Source of the DNA: a virus
Reading direction: 5' to 3' (one strand)
Virus record (IMG/VR): IMGVR_UViG_3300042469_000158
Span: 1 to 62,709 of that record
Length of the DNA: 62,709 bases
Below the pieces are notes generated by a model. The model was not told the DNA's origin, ran no database searches, and worked only from the letters and a program-made list of their open reading frames with translations. Shown piece by piece: positions 8,719-16,770 of this stretch (its first letter is position 1; the number at the start of each line of letters is the position of its first letter). Both the position numbers and the translations under genes were made by a program.

Positions 8719-9190
8719 CGTAGAGTCGTATCACAATACCGTTTCGGGCGTAGCCGTGCCTTATCGCACCCGTTTGAAGGGCGTTGTGCTCTCTCCTACA
8801 ACGTCTACTACATACAACATAGCTTTTGCCAATAATGTGGCCCAGTCTGGTACGTATGACATCCCCGGGACTACAGTTTGTACAGTGACTATTGCAGGTC
8901 ATGGTGTTGCTGTGGGTTCACGTGTGTGGCTACAGTTTGCTGATGGTGATGGCGTTAGCAATATATATGTGGTAACAGCAGTAACACAGAATACTTTTAC
9001 GGTGACAACAGGGACGTTAACTACCTCTGGTGATGTGACTGTGTACAACCAAATTTTGGTTGAGATTGATTGCTCAACTGCCACTTCGTTCTATACGTTC
9101 ATTCCGGGCGAAGGTGTTTTGGCTTTAGATGGTATTTATGTGGGATTACCCGCAGCAAGTGTCGTAACCTCAACCATTTTTTATGGATAA
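8702..9190 (+). CDS. Beta-rich virion protein, paralogue A
   Basis: This 162-residue protein starts MTMQYDV and contains a GxxVGSRVWLQF...YVVTAVTQNTFTVTT module. This is the pattern of small beta-sandwich repeats in phage tail and fibre proteins. It is paralogous to the next gene over its full length: same start, the RLKG motif, the TVTIAGHG/TVTITGHG motif, the IPGEG motif and a YG end. It probably arose by tandem duplication. Likely a structural or decoration protein. Confidence 0.75.
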   Translation: MTMQYDVESYHNTVSGVAVPYRTRLKGVVLSPTTSTTYNIAFANNVAQSGTYDIPGTTVCTVTIAGHGVAVGSRVWLQFADGDGVSNIYVVTAVTQNTFTVTTGTLTTSGDVTVYNQILVEIDCSTATSFYTFIPGEGVLALDGIYVGLPAASVVTSTIFYG

Positions 9191-9200
9191 GGGGTAAGCC

Positions 9201-9683
9201 ATGACAATGCAGTATGACGTTAAAGCAATCCATCAAAGTGCTTCGGGCACGGCGGTAAGTTACGCTACACGGTTAAAAGGCATTACTGTAACTTCTGGCA
9301 CATCTTCAATACGTAATATGGCTGTTGCCGATCCTACAGTGAGCAAATCAGGCACATACAGCCAAACAACAACCACAATTACCGTGACCATTACTGGACA
9401 TGGGCTGGTCAACGGTCAACGTGTTTTTTTGGATTTTACAACCGGCACATCAAGAGACGCAGTATTTGCAGTAACGGTAACAAATGCAAACGTGTTTACT
9501 GTAACTTCTACAACCGCTAGTACATCCGGCAACGTGACTATGTACACAACTTTGTTGTTGGAATTGGACACATTCAGCACGGTAGGCTTGCCAATCAGGA
9601 TTCCCGGTGAAGGTATTTATTGTCCCAACGGTGTTTACGTTGGCCTTGGTAATTCTGTAACGGCAACGATTTATTATGGCTAA
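9201..9683 (+). CDS. Beta-rich virion protein, paralogue B
   Basis: This 160-residue product shares MTMQYDV, TRLKGI, TGHGLVNGQRVFLDF, FTVTST and RIPGEG..CPNGVYVGL with the preceding protein. The two differ most in the N-terminal third, so the copies are old. AAGGGG precedes the ATG, and the end overlaps the following gene by 8 bases. A role as a repeated surface or tail subunit is inferred; no enzyme motif is seen. Confidence 0.75.
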   Translation: MTMQYDVKAIHQSASGTAVSYATRLKGITVTSGTSSIRNMAVADPTVSKSGTYSQTTTTITVTITGHGLVNGQRVFLDFTTGTSRDAVFAVTVTNANVFTVTSTTASTSGNVTMYTTLLLELDTFSTVGLPIRIPGEGIYCPNGVYVGLGNSVTATIYYG

Positions 9684-9921
9684 GTCACCAGCATGGCAGA
9701 GGAAAGAAGGCAAGTCCGAGAAGGGCGGCTTGAACGCCAAAGGCCGAGCTTCTGCGAAAGCGCAAGGCATGAATTTGAAACGTCCCCAGCCAGAAGGCGG
9801 CTCCCGGCGAGACTCTTTCTGTGCGAGGATGAGCGGCATGAAAAAGAAGCTGACTTCGGCCAAGACCGCCAACGATCCGGATTCACGGATCAATAAGAGC
9901 CTACGGGCTTGGAACTGCTGA
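9676..9921 (+). CDS. Small basic protein resembling DUF6321
   Basis: This 81-residue, strongly basic protein contains AWQRKEGKSEKGGLNAKGR, RRDSFCARMSGMKKKLTSAK and DPDSRINKSLRAWNC. These match my memory of the small phage family annotated DUF6321. The last residue is Cys. It starts inside the previous gene (8-base overlap). It is the first of a run of Lys/Arg-rich small proteins; DNA binding inside the capsid is possible but unproven. Confidence 0.75.
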   Translation: MAKSPAWQRKEGKSEKGGLNAKGRASAKAQGMNLKRPQPEGGSRRDSFCARMSGMKKKLTSAKTANDPDSRINKSLRAWNC

Positions 9922-9922
9922 T

Positions 9923-10168
9923 ATGAGCGATGCTATTCAAACTGCCCGTGAACTCGCTACGCATGCGTCTGACATTAAGCATTTGCAAGATGATATGGAC
10001 AGGATGTTGGAGAACATGAAGGCTATGCAGGCAACGCTGTCTGCTATCGACAAAACGTTGTCTGAGGCCCGTGGTGGCTGGAAGGTTTTGATGTTAGTCG
10101 GTGGAGCTAGTAGCGTTGTAGGCGCAGGCTTAGTTCAGCTTGTTAACTGGTATGCCGGGGGCAAGTAA
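9923..10168 (+). CDS. Small membrane protein with N-terminal coiled coil
   Basis: This 81-residue product has an N-terminal helical region with heptads (about residues 8-48, HASDIKHLQDDMDRMLENM). A single hydrophobic segment follows (about residues 54-74, VLMLVGGASSVVGAGLVQLV). The topology resembles small phage membrane proteins annotated as holin accessory or DUF proteins. The genuine 3TM holin lies at 24.9 kb, so this may have another role. Its stop overlaps the next ATG (TAATG). Confidence 0.65.
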   Translation: MSDAIQTARELATHASDIKHLQDDMDRMLENMKAMQATLSAIDKTLSEARGGWKVLMLVGGASSVVGAGLVQLVNWYAGGK

Positions 10169-10563
10169 TGCCAAGCACGAGTAAGAAGCAACACAATTTC
10201 ATGGCGGCGGTGGCCAACAATCCATCGTTTGCTAAGAAAGTAGGCGTCCCACAGTCCGTGGGCAAAGAATTTTCTAACGCGGACAAGAACCGCAAATTTT
10301 CAAAAGGTGGTGATATGAAAGCAGAAATGATGAAAAAAGGTGGCATGCCCATGAAAATGAAAGACGGCAAAAAAGTGCCTATCTTTATGAATAAAGGTGG
10401 CATGGCTGCATCCTCTATGGGCAAAGTTAAAACTGCTGCTCCTAGCAAAGATGGTGTTGCTGTTAAAGGCAAGACCAAAGGTACGCAGATCAAGATGGCT
10501 GGTTCTGGTGTCCCCGGTGGCATCGGTTCCCGTGTAATGAAAAAGGGCGGCAAAACTTGCTGA
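10168..10563 (+). CDS. Lysine-rich small protein 1
   Basis: This 131-residue product starts with SKKQHNFMAAVANNPSFAKKVGVP, an N-terminal motif common in small phage proteins of unknown role. Low-complexity Lys/Gly/Met stretches follow, including KGKTKGTQIKM, and the protein ends KKGGKTC. It is very basic with no hydrophobic core pattern. The ATG overlaps the preceding stop. It may coat or condense DNA in the virion; that is inference from charge. Confidence 0.7.
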   Translation: MPSTSKKQHNFMAAVANNPSFAKKVGVPQSVGKEFSNADKNRKFSKGGDMKAEMMKKGGMPMKMKDGKKVPIFMNKGGMAASSMGKVKTAAPSKDGVAVKGKTKGTQIKMAGSGVPGGIGSRVMKKGGKTC

Positions 10564-10578
10564 TCTAAGGAGTCCCAA

Positions 10579-10842
10579 ATGAGTCCAGCAGAAAAACAAG
10601 CGCGGGAAGAAATGGCTGATCGCAAAATGCAAGACGCCACCGAAAAAGCGTATTCAAAGTCTTTGACTACTACTGAATACTCGCCCGAAAAGAAAGACCC
10701 GCGTGATGCAGTTCGCGGTCAGCGTGGTTATGCTAAAGGTGGTTCTGTTGGCTCGGCTTCTAAGCGGGCTGATGGTATTGCTACCAAGGGTAAAACTCGC
10801 GGTACTATGATCACTATGAAGGGCGGCGGTTACGCCTGTTAA
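10579..10842 (+). CDS. Lysine-rich small protein 2
   Basis: This 87-residue basic protein is preceded by AAGGAG. It carries a charged helical N-terminus (SPAEKQAREEMADRKMQDA) and a Gly/Lys-rich C-terminus. The motif GIATKGKTRGTMITM is close to VKGKTKGTQIKM of the preceding protein, and it also ends in Cys (GGYAC). The shared tail suggests common ancestry or a common partner. Function unknown. Confidence 0.7.
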   Translation: MSPAEKQAREEMADRKMQDATEKAYSKSLTTTEYSPEKKDPRDAVRGQRGYAKGGSVGSASKRADGIATKGKTRGTMITMKGGGYAC

Positions 10843-10845
10843 ATT

Positions 10846-11121
10846 ATGATGGCATCCCGTGGTATGGGCGATATTCGCCCCTCAAAAATGCCCGGCGCTA
10901 AGACAAAAGCGCGGCGGGATGACACTGATTTCACCCAGTTCAAAGAGGGTGGTAAGGTAAACGCCGCTGGTAATTACACGAAACCTAGTCTGCGAAAGCG
11001 GATTGTGTCGCAGGTAAAAGCCGCAGCAACGCAGGGTACTGGCGCAGGTCAGTGGTCAGCACGTAAAGCTCAGTTAGTTGCCAAGAAGTACAAGGCGGCT
11101 GGCGGGGGTTACCGAGATTGA
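10846..11121 (+). CDS. Lysine-rich small protein 3
   Basis: This 91-residue basic protein starts MMASRGMGDIRPSKMPG four bases after the previous gene. The C-terminal half (YTKPSLRKRIVSQVKAAATQ through SARKAQLVAKKYKAAGGGY) is a pattern I associate with small phage proteins encoded beside structural genes. It ends in a TTGA overlap with the next gene. No function is assigned. Confidence 0.7.
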   Translation: MMASRGMGDIRPSKMPGAKTKARRDDTDFTQFKEGGKVNAAGNYTKPSLRKRIVSQVKAAATQGTGAGQWSARKAQLVAKKYKAAGGGYRD

Positions 11122-11351
11122 AAGCGCCTCAAAAATCCCTAAAGGATTGGGGCGACCAGAAATGGAGAACCAAAAGTGGAAAACCGTCTAGTAAAACGGG
11201 TGAGCGATATCTTCCAGAAGCTGCGATTAAATCTCTCAGCCCTGCGGAATACGCTGCGACTACCAAAGCCAAAAGAGCCGGAAAAAAAGCCGGAAAGCAA
11301 TTCGTAGCCCAACCCAAAACAATTGCAAAGAAAACAGCAGGGTATAGATAA
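11118..11351 (+). CDS. Small basic protein resembling DUF5872
   Basis: This 77-residue protein starts with TTG overlapping the previous stop. It contains KSLKDWGDQKWRTKSGKPS, TGERYLPEAAIKSLSPAEYA and KRAGKKAGKQFVAQPKTIA. From memory this matches a small conserved family (DUF5872) found in phages and some bacteria. It is strongly basic and without Cys. Its stop overlaps the next ATG. The biochemical role is unknown. Confidence 0.72.
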   Translation: MKAPQKSLKDWGDQKWRTKSGKPSSKTGERYLPEAAIKSLSPAEYAATTKAKRAGKKAGKQFVAQPKTIAKKTAGYR

Positions 11352-12283
11352 TGGCTAAGACCACCGGAACCACAGCCTTTGATCTCGACATGAACGACCT
11401 CATTGAAGAGGCGTTTGAGCGTTGTGGTCAAGAACTTCGCACGGGTTACAACTTCCGCACTGCACGTCGGTCGTTAAACCTGCTGACGATTGAGTGGGCA
11501 AACCGTGGTCTGAACTTCTGGACTGTAGAACAGGGCCAGATTCCAATGGTGACGGGTCAGGCTATCTACCCCATGCCTACGGACACAATCAATCTCTTAG
11601 ACATGGTTATACGCCAGAGTAACGCCACATCTAATCAGATCGACATCAACATCAGCGGTATTTCAGAATCGACCTACATGAGTCTGCCAAACAAGTTGGC
11701 ACAAGGTCGCCCAATTCAGGTTTGGTACAACCGCCAGTCTGGTCAAGAAAATAGCACTACGGTTACCCTTAACGGAACCATTTCATCTACAGCCACCACA
11801 ATTACGTTGTCTAATGTGGATGGTTTGACCACTGCTGGGTTTATCAAGATTGATAACGAGACCATCAGTTACCCCAACGTAGACCCTGTAAACAACCAGT
11901 TGTTAAATTGTGCTCGTGGACAGAATGGCACAACCGCTGCGGCGCATACTACTGGTGCAGCTATAACTGTGCAGAACCTACCTGCTATTAACGTGTGGCC
12001 TACACCTAACGCCCCCGGGGATCAGTACATGTTTGTGTACTACCGCATGCGCCGTATTCAGGACGCTGGCTCTGGTGTAACTGTCCAAGATATTCCGTTC
12101 CGTTTTATCCCCTGCATGGTGGCAGGGTTGGCTTATCTGTTGAGTATGAAGCTGCCAGATGTTGATCCAAACCGTGTAATGGGTCTAAAGGCTGAGTATG
12201 AACAGCAGTGGGAATTGGCCCAGTCGGAAGACCGCGATACCTCTCCGTTGAGGTTTGTGCCAAGGAACTTGTTCTATGCCTAA
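11351..12283 (+). CDS. Probable head-tail adaptor
   Basis: This 310-residue protein has an N-terminal helical part (DLDMNDLIEEAFERCGQELRTG) followed by ARRSLNLLTIEWANRGLNFWTVEQG. That is a typical opening of podoviral adaptor or tail-tubular-A-like proteins. An inserted beta domain (about residues 135-215, TTVTLNGTISSTATTITLSNVDG) precedes the C-terminal helical RFIPCMVAGLAYLLSMKLP segment. Such proteins ring the portal exit and connect it to the hub. P22 gp4 and T7 gp11 are functional analogues; exact homology was not tested. Confidence 0.7.
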   Translation: MAKTTGTTAFDLDMNDLIEEAFERCGQELRTGYNFRTARRSLNLLTIEWANRGLNFWTVEQGQIPMVTGQAIYPMPTDTINLLDMVIRQSNATSNQIDINISGISESTYMSLPNKLAQGRPIQVWYNRQSGQENSTTVTLNGTISSTATTITLSNVDGLTTAGFIKIDNETISYPNVDPVNNQLLNCARGQNGTTAAAHTTGAAITVQNLPAINVWPTPNAPGDQYMFVYYRMRRIQDAGSGVTVQDIPFRFIPCMVAGLAYLLSMKLPDVDPNRVMGLKAEYEQQWELAQSEDRDTSPLRFVPRNLFYA

Positions 12284-12704
12284 TCGGTTTGCTTCCGGTA
12301 AGCATGCAATTGCTGAATGCGACCGTTGTGCGCAGAGGTACATGCTCAAGGAACTAAAGACACAGACAGTCAAGACTAAGCCATTTAAGGTCAAGGTTTG
12401 CCCAGCATGTTGGGATCCCGATCAGCCACAGTTGCAACTGGGTATGTACCCAGTCAATGATCCGCAAGCTGTGCGTGAGCCGCGTCCTGATGTGAGCTAC
12501 CAAGTCTCTGGTCAAAGTGGTTTACAGCTTTTGCTAACGGACAGCACGACACAGGATGGATTTGGTTACCCAGAGCAAGGCAGTCGGGTGTTTCAGTGGG
12601 GGTACAACCCTGTTGGTGGCGCAAGAAGTTTTGATACACTTTTAACGCCAAATAACTTGGTGTTAGCGATAGAACTTGGTACAGTTACGGTTACAGTTAC
12701 ATAA
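12276..12704 (+). CDS. Protein with N-terminal zinc ribbon
   Basis: The ATG at 12276 is chosen because AAGGAAC lies upstream; it overlaps the adaptor stop by 8 bases. The 142-residue product has CDRC near residue 14 and CPAC near residue 43, a CxxC-x25-CxxC pattern expected to bind zinc. A Pro-rich linker and a Ser/Thr-rich beta C-terminus follow. Zinc-ribbon proteins between adaptor genes are common in environmental podoviruses. Its place in the virion is not known. Confidence 0.75.
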   Translation: MPNRFASGKHAIAECDRCAQRYMLKELKTQTVKTKPFKVKVCPACWDPDQPQLQLGMYPVNDPQAVREPRPDVSYQVSGQSGLQLLLTDSTTQDGFGYPEQGSRVFQWGYNPVGGARSFDTLLTPNNLVLAIELGTVTVTVT

Positions 12705-12714
12705 GGAGCCTGAA

Positions 12715-12918
12715 ATGGACAAAGCAGATTTGAAACAAGACAAGAAGATGGTGGCTGGAGCCGTGCATAAGCACGAGAAAAAGCTACATCCCGGTCAGCC
12801 TATGACAAAACTTGCCAAAGGCGGCAAGACAAATGCTCAGATGAAAGCTCTGGGTCGCGGTCTGGCCAAAGTGGCTAATCAGAAGAAGTCTTCCTTCACA
12901 TACAAAAAAGGAGCTTGA
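12715..12918 (+). CDS. Small lysine-rich protein
   Basis: The ATG at 12715 follows AAGGAG at 12703-12708. The 67-residue product is highly basic (MDKADLKQDKKMVAGAVHKHEKKLH... through KSSFTYKKGA). It resembles the basic small proteins at 10.2-11.3 kb in composition but not clearly in sequence. It ends one base before the next ATG. A structural DNA-contact role is possible. Confidence 0.7.
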   Translation: MDKADLKQDKKMVAGAVHKHEKKLHPGQPMTKLAKGGKTNAQMKALGRGLAKVANQKKSSFTYKKGA

Positions 12919-12919
12919 T

Positions 12920-13186
12920 ATGGCAACTTTTAGCAAAAAAGTAATGGGTAAAGAAGTTGGCGACGCCAGCGTCTATGCTCCGCCCCACAACATGAGCGGT
13001 GAAGCTGGTGTAGACATCAAGAACAGTGGCTATAACGGTGGTAATCGTTTGACTGCTAATGATGTGAACATGTCTGTTGGTAACATCAGTCGTGACCCAT
13101 ACAAAGAGCCAAAAACAACAGGTATCAAGATTCGCGGTACTGGTGCAGCTACCAAAGGCGTGATGGCGCGAGGCCCAATGGCTTGA
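12920..13186 (+). CDS. Small hypothetical protein
   Basis: This 88-residue product is preceded by AAGGAG. It has a polar, Gly/Asn-rich middle and ends with TTGIKIRGTGAATKGVMARGPMA. That tail echoes the GKTKGTQIKM and GKTRGTMITM tails of the proteins at 10.2-10.8 kb. The shared tail and neighbourhood suggest a set of related accessory virion proteins. No enzyme motif. Confidence 0.68.
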   Translation: MATFSKKVMGKEVGDASVYAPPHNMSGEAGVDIKNSGYNGGNRLTANDVNMSVGNISRDPYKEPKTTGIKIRGTGAATKGVMARGPMA

Positions 13187-13187
13187 T

Positions 13188-13886
13188 ATGAATTACACCG
13201 AACTGTTCAATAACATTCAGTCGTACACGGAAAATAATTTTCCGGACTTCGCCGTTTCTGACGGCGCGATAGAAACGTCTAAAGAGCAGATTGATCGGTT
13301 TATTGAGCAAGCCGAATTGCGCATCTATAACACGGTGCAGTTTCCGTTTTTGCGCAAAAACATGACGGGTAATATTCAGTCAGGTAACAAATATCTTCAA
13401 GCGCCAAATGACTACCTTGCCACATATTCTTTGGCAGTGATTGATTCATCAGGTAACTACGAGTACTTGTTAAACAAAGACGTAAACTTCATTCGCCAGT
13501 CGTACCCTAATCCTACGACAGATACTGGGATTCCAAAGTACTACGCATTGTTTGGCCCAGCGTTATCAGGGGCTACGATTACAACTGAACTGACGTTTAT
13601 TCTTGGCCCAACTCCTAATACTAATTACACCGCAGAGCTTCATTTCTATTACTACCCTGAGTCAATCACGACTGCGGGTACGTCATGGCTTGGTGATAAC
13701 TTTGACACGGTGCTCTTGTATGGTTCACTGGTTGAAGCGTATACCTTTATGAAGGGTGAGCCTGACATGTTGGCGCTGTATGACGGTAAATACAAAGAAG
13801 CTCTTGCACAAGCTAAACGTTTGGGTGATGGTATGGAGCGTCAGGATGCTTATCGTTCTGGTCAATATAGACAGGCGGTGACCTGA
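13188..13886 (+). CDS. Probable head-tail connector (phage adaptor family)
   Basis: This 232-residue protein starts MNYTELFNNIQSYTENN. It has an IDRFIEQAELRIYNTVQFPFLRKN segment and a beta-strand-rich middle (KYLQAPNDYLATYSLAVI). A helical C-terminus follows (DTVLLYGSLVEAYTFMKGEPDMLALYDGKYKEALAQ). This layout is typical of small phage adaptor proteins that extend the portal. It overlaps the next gene by one base. The family call is from pattern recognition. Confidence 0.72.
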   Translation: MNYTELFNNIQSYTENNFPDFAVSDGAIETSKEQIDRFIEQAELRIYNTVQFPFLRKNMTGNIQSGNKYLQAPNDYLATYSLAVIDSSGNYEYLLNKDVNFIRQSYPNPTTDTGIPKYYALFGPALSGATITTELTFILGPTPNTNYTAELHFYYYPESITTAGTSWLGDNFDTVLLYGSLVEAYTFMKGEPDMLALYDGKYKEALAQAKRLGDGMERQDAYRSGQYRQAVT

Positions 13887-14308
13887 TGGCTTTCACAGGT
13901 AACTACTCCTGCAATACGTTGCGCACAGGCTTGATTAACGGTACGTTGAGATTTGCAACAGATACGTTTCGTTTGGCGTTGTATACCAACTCAGCTACAT
14001 TGAATCAACTGACTGCGGCGTATACATCAGATGGCGAGACTTCTGGTGGTAACTATGTGGCTGGTGGTCAAGTAGTCACGGCAACGGTTAATACCGCGCT
14101 TGGTTCAAACAGTAGTACCATTTATGTGTCGTTTTCTAGTCCCGCTTGGACTGGTGCAATCACTGCTCGTGGCGCGTTAATTTACGATGTCACTACTGGC
14201 GCGGCTGTCTGTGTCTTAGATTTTGGAAATAACGTGACATCAACCAGTACGTTTACCGTAACGATGCCTGCTGATACTAGCACGGCTGCACTCATTAGAC
14301 TTGTATAG
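13886..14308 (+). CDS. Beta-rich structural protein, paralogue C
   Basis: This 140-residue product includes TDTFRLALYTNSATLNQLTAAYTSDGE and ends with FTVTMPADTSTAALIRLV. The same framework appears in the gene at 14522: the SFKAALYLTTAT motif, a GGxxV strand, a V.DFG- or HTFG-like strand, and FTLTMPANTTSTALIRL. The two therefore form a diverged pair separated by one small gene. Likely a tail or decoration subunit. Confidence 0.75.
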   Translation: MAFTGNYSCNTLRTGLINGTLRFATDTFRLALYTNSATLNQLTAAYTSDGETSGGNYVAGGQVVTATVNTALGSNSSTIYVSFSSPAWTGAITARGALIYDVTTGAAVCVLDFGNNVTSTSTFTVTMPADTSTAALIRLV

Positions 14309-14316
14309 GAGAAAAT

Positions 14317-14511
14317 ATGGCATTGGTTACAACCACCAAAGGCGAAATGGACGATTCTCTTCTTGAGAAAAAAGAAGGTTCAGTTGATAATGACAACGAG
14401 TACACCACTTGGGTGGAGTATTGGTTAGAGGGCGAACTTGTGCACCGTTCAGCACATGTTCAATTAAAGAAAAATGTAAATTCTGCGGTAGAAGCCGCAT
14501 CTTTTAATTAA
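14317..14511 (+). CDS. Small hypothetical protein between paralogues
   Basis: This 64-residue acidic protein (MALVTTTKGEMDDSLLEKKEGSV...EYTTWVEYWLEGELVHRSAHV) has a ribosome-binding site AGGAG upstream. It includes a beta-hairpin-like WVEYWLEGELVHRS segment. It separates two paralogous structural genes, suggesting that the two-gene unit was duplicated or that this gene was inserted. Function unknown. Confidence 0.7.
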   Translation: MALVTTTKGEMDDSLLEKKEGSVDNDNEYTTWVEYWLEGELVHRSAHVQLKKNVNSAVEAASFN

Positions 14512-14521
14512 GGAGCCTAAT

Positions 14522-14998
14522 ATGGCAAATACTCAAGCGATGACAACCAGCTTTATGGGCGAGTTAATGACTGCCACTCATAATTTTGGGACTGCCCCCG
14601 TTCGTGCAACTGGAGCAACTGATAGCTTCAAAGCCGCTTTGTATTTAACAACTGCAACGGTTAATGCGGCTACCACTGCATATTCAGCAAGCAATGAAGT
14701 GTCTGGTACAGGCTATTCTGCGGGCGGTGTTGCGGTTACATTTGGCACGCCCCCAACAGCAACCAACAGCTCTGCAACAGCGGGCGTGGCATTTGTCACA
14801 CCATCTGCCAGCATCACATACACCACAGTGACTTTGGCTACAGCGTTTGACGCAGTGCTAATTTATAACTCAACACAAAGCAACAAAGCGGTAAGCGTCC
14901 ATACGTTTGGTTCACAGACCATAAGCGCCGGTACGTTTACATTGACTATGCCTGCAAATACGACAAGCACTGCGCTGATTCGTTTGGCGACGACTTAA
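14522..14998 (+). CDS. Beta-rich structural protein, paralogue D
   Basis: This 158-residue product is paralogous to the protein at 13886, most clearly in the ALYLTTATVNAATTAY segment and the C-terminal TFTLTMPANTTSTALIRL. AAGGAG precedes ATG 14522. The N-terminus is longer than that of its partner by about 20 residues. A repeated tail or head surface subunit is the most likely role. Confidence 0.75.
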   Translation: MANTQAMTTSFMGELMTATHNFGTAPVRATGATDSFKAALYLTTATVNAATTAYSASNEVSGTGYSAGGVAVTFGTPPTATNSSATAGVAFVTPSASITYTTVTLATAFDAVLIYNSTQSNKAVSVHTFGSQTISAGTFTLTMPANTTSTALIRLATT

Positions 14999-15016
14999 CT
15001 TATTTGGAGGTAGCGC

Positions 15017-15559
15017 GTGACTACCGCATGGGGCGAAGGTGCATGGGGTGAATATTCTTGGGGCGGTTCTCAATCAGAGATAGCCGGGAATAGCGCCGCC
15101 GGTGCCGTAGGCACCATGATTGCGTCTTCTGAGTTTCCTGTACCAATTACAGGGGTAACGGCTACGGGGGCTGTAGGCACGGTAGCAATGGGTGAGCGCA
15201 CAGTGGCGCTCACAGGCGTGTCCGCTTCTGGCGAAGTGGGAAATGTTGAAGAGACAAACAGCCCCACGGAGGATGGCGTTGTTGCGCAGGGGCAGGTGGG
15301 GTCAGTTAGTTCTGTTAGTACAGTGGCGCTTACTGGCGTGGCGGCATCGGGTGGTGTGGGAACTGTAGATTTTGCTTATGTAGCGTTTTTGTCGGGCGTG
15401 GTGGGAGCAGGGAACGTAGGCACTGTTGGTTCAAGTAGAACGGTGGCAATATCAGGGGTGCAGGCAGGGGGTCAGGTAGGAACACCAAATTACTTTTACT
15501 GGACAACAATAGATGACAACCAGACACCAAACTGGCAAAATGTGGCAATGACTGTGTAA
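15017..15559 (+). CDS. Tandem-repeat virion protein with G-V-x-A-x-G-x-V-G motifs
   Basis: This 180-residue protein starts with GTG after TTGGAGG. An N-terminal WGEGAWGEYSWGG segment is followed by about six copies of a repeat of the form TGVxAxGxVGTV. The C-terminal part (YFYWTTIDDNQTPNWQNV) is non-repetitive. Repeats of this type look like short beta-strand units of a fibrous shaft. The same motif ends the protein at 27491. Probably a tail or fibre component. Confidence 0.75.
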   Translation: MTTAWGEGAWGEYSWGGSQSEIAGNSAAGAVGTMIASSEFPVPITGVTATGAVGTVAMGERTVALTGVSASGEVGNVEETNSPTEDGVVAQGQVGSVSSVSTVALTGVAASGGVGTVDFAYVAFLSGVVGAGNVGTVGSSRTVAISGVQAGGQVGTPNYFYWTTIDDNQTPNWQNVAMTV

Positions 15560-15570
15560 AGGATAATGAT

Positions 15571-16770
15571 ATGGCAGTAACAAATTTTTCCCCCTTGCTT
15601 GGTTTGGCACTGCCTACCACAGGGGATCTATCGGGCACATGGGGCACTACAGTTAATGACTCTATTACAGGGTTAATTGATTCCGCTGTTGCGGGAACTA
15701 CCACTCTTAGTGCTGATGCTGATGTAACACTCTCCACTACAAATGGCGCGGCTAATCAAGCGCGTAACGCGGTCATTCTGTGGACAGCCAGTAATGGCGG
15801 AACTACCCGCAATATTACGGCACCTGCACAATCTAAAGCCTACGTAGTTATCAATGCAGGTACTGGCTCTGTTGTGATTCGGGGTTCCGGCCCTACAACG
15901 GGTGTTACGGTAGTTTCTGGATACAAAGTATTAGTAGCTTGGAACGGTTCTGACTTTGTAAAAGTCGCATCAAGCGTTGTAAACTTAGCTTCAGAGGTGA
16001 CGGGTACATTACCGATTGCTAATGGCGGTACGGGAACTACGTCAACAACTTTTACCAATCTAACTACCAACGTCACGGGCACACTGCCTATTGCCAACGG
16101 AGGTACAGGAACAACCTCAACTACGTTTGCTGACCTGACAACAAACGTTACTGGACTCTTGCCTCTTGCAAATGGCGGCACAGGCACCGCCACCCCGGCT
16201 TTGGTGCAGGGCAGCAATATAACCATCACGGGTTCTTGGCCCAATCAAACCATTGCTGCTGCTGGCGCAGCACAAGTTTATCCCGGCGTGGGTATAGCAA
16301 ACTCTACAGGTTCTGCATGGGGGACTTCGTATACAACCACAGGTACGGGAACGGTTGTTGCTTTGGCAACAAGTCCAACTCTTGTAACTCCTGTACTTGG
16401 TACACCTTCAAGTGGAACATTGTCTTCTTGCACCGTAGACGGCACTAACGCTGTTGGGTATAAAGCTATTCCTCAGTCTGGCTCTGCTAAAACAACAAGC
16501 TACACCCTTGCTACAGGGGATGTTGGTGAGTTTATTGAAGTTGGCGCAAGCGGGTCAATCGTAGTCCCCAACTCAACTTTTGCCGCCGGAGATGCAGTTG
16601 TAATTTTTAACAACACCTCGGGCGCAATTACACTGACCATGTCAATTACCACCGCGTATATTGGCGGCACTGATGCAGATAAAGCAACTATTTCTTTAGC
16701 AACTCGCGGCGTGTGTAATGTGTTGTTTATCAGCGGCACAGTTTGCGTTGTAACAGGAAACGTATCGTGA
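15571..16770 (+). CDS. Tail fibre protein
   Basis: This 399-residue protein starts with NFSPLLGLALPTTGDLSGTWGTTVNDSI, a common phage tail-fibre N-terminus. Two and a half copies of a 25-residue unit (VTGTLPIANGGTGTTSTTF...) lie at about residues 145-215. A C-terminal beta domain ends GDAVVIFNNTSGAITLTMS...CVVTGNVS. NGGTGTTS repeats are typical of trimeric fibre shafts. It should attach to the virion by the N-terminus and contact the host surface. The last 4 bases overlap the next start (GTGA). Confidence 0.85.
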   Translation: MAVTNFSPLLGLALPTTGDLSGTWGTTVNDSITGLIDSAVAGTTTLSADADVTLSTTNGAANQARNAVILWTASNGGTTRNITAPAQSKAYVVINAGTGSVVIRGSGPTTGVTVVSGYKVLVAWNGSDFVKVASSVVNLASEVTGTLPIANGGTGTTSTTFTNLTTNVTGTLPIANGGTGTTSTTFADLTTNVTGLLPLANGGTGTATPALVQGSNITITGSWPNQTIAAAGAAQVYPGVGIANSTGSAWGTSYTTTGTGTVVALATSPTLVTPVLGTPSSGTLSSCTVDGTNAVGYKAIPQSGSAKTTSYTLATGDVGEFIEVGASGSIVVPNSTFAAGDAVVIFNNTSGAITLTMSITTAYIGGTDADKATISLATRGVCNVLFISGTVCVVTGNVS

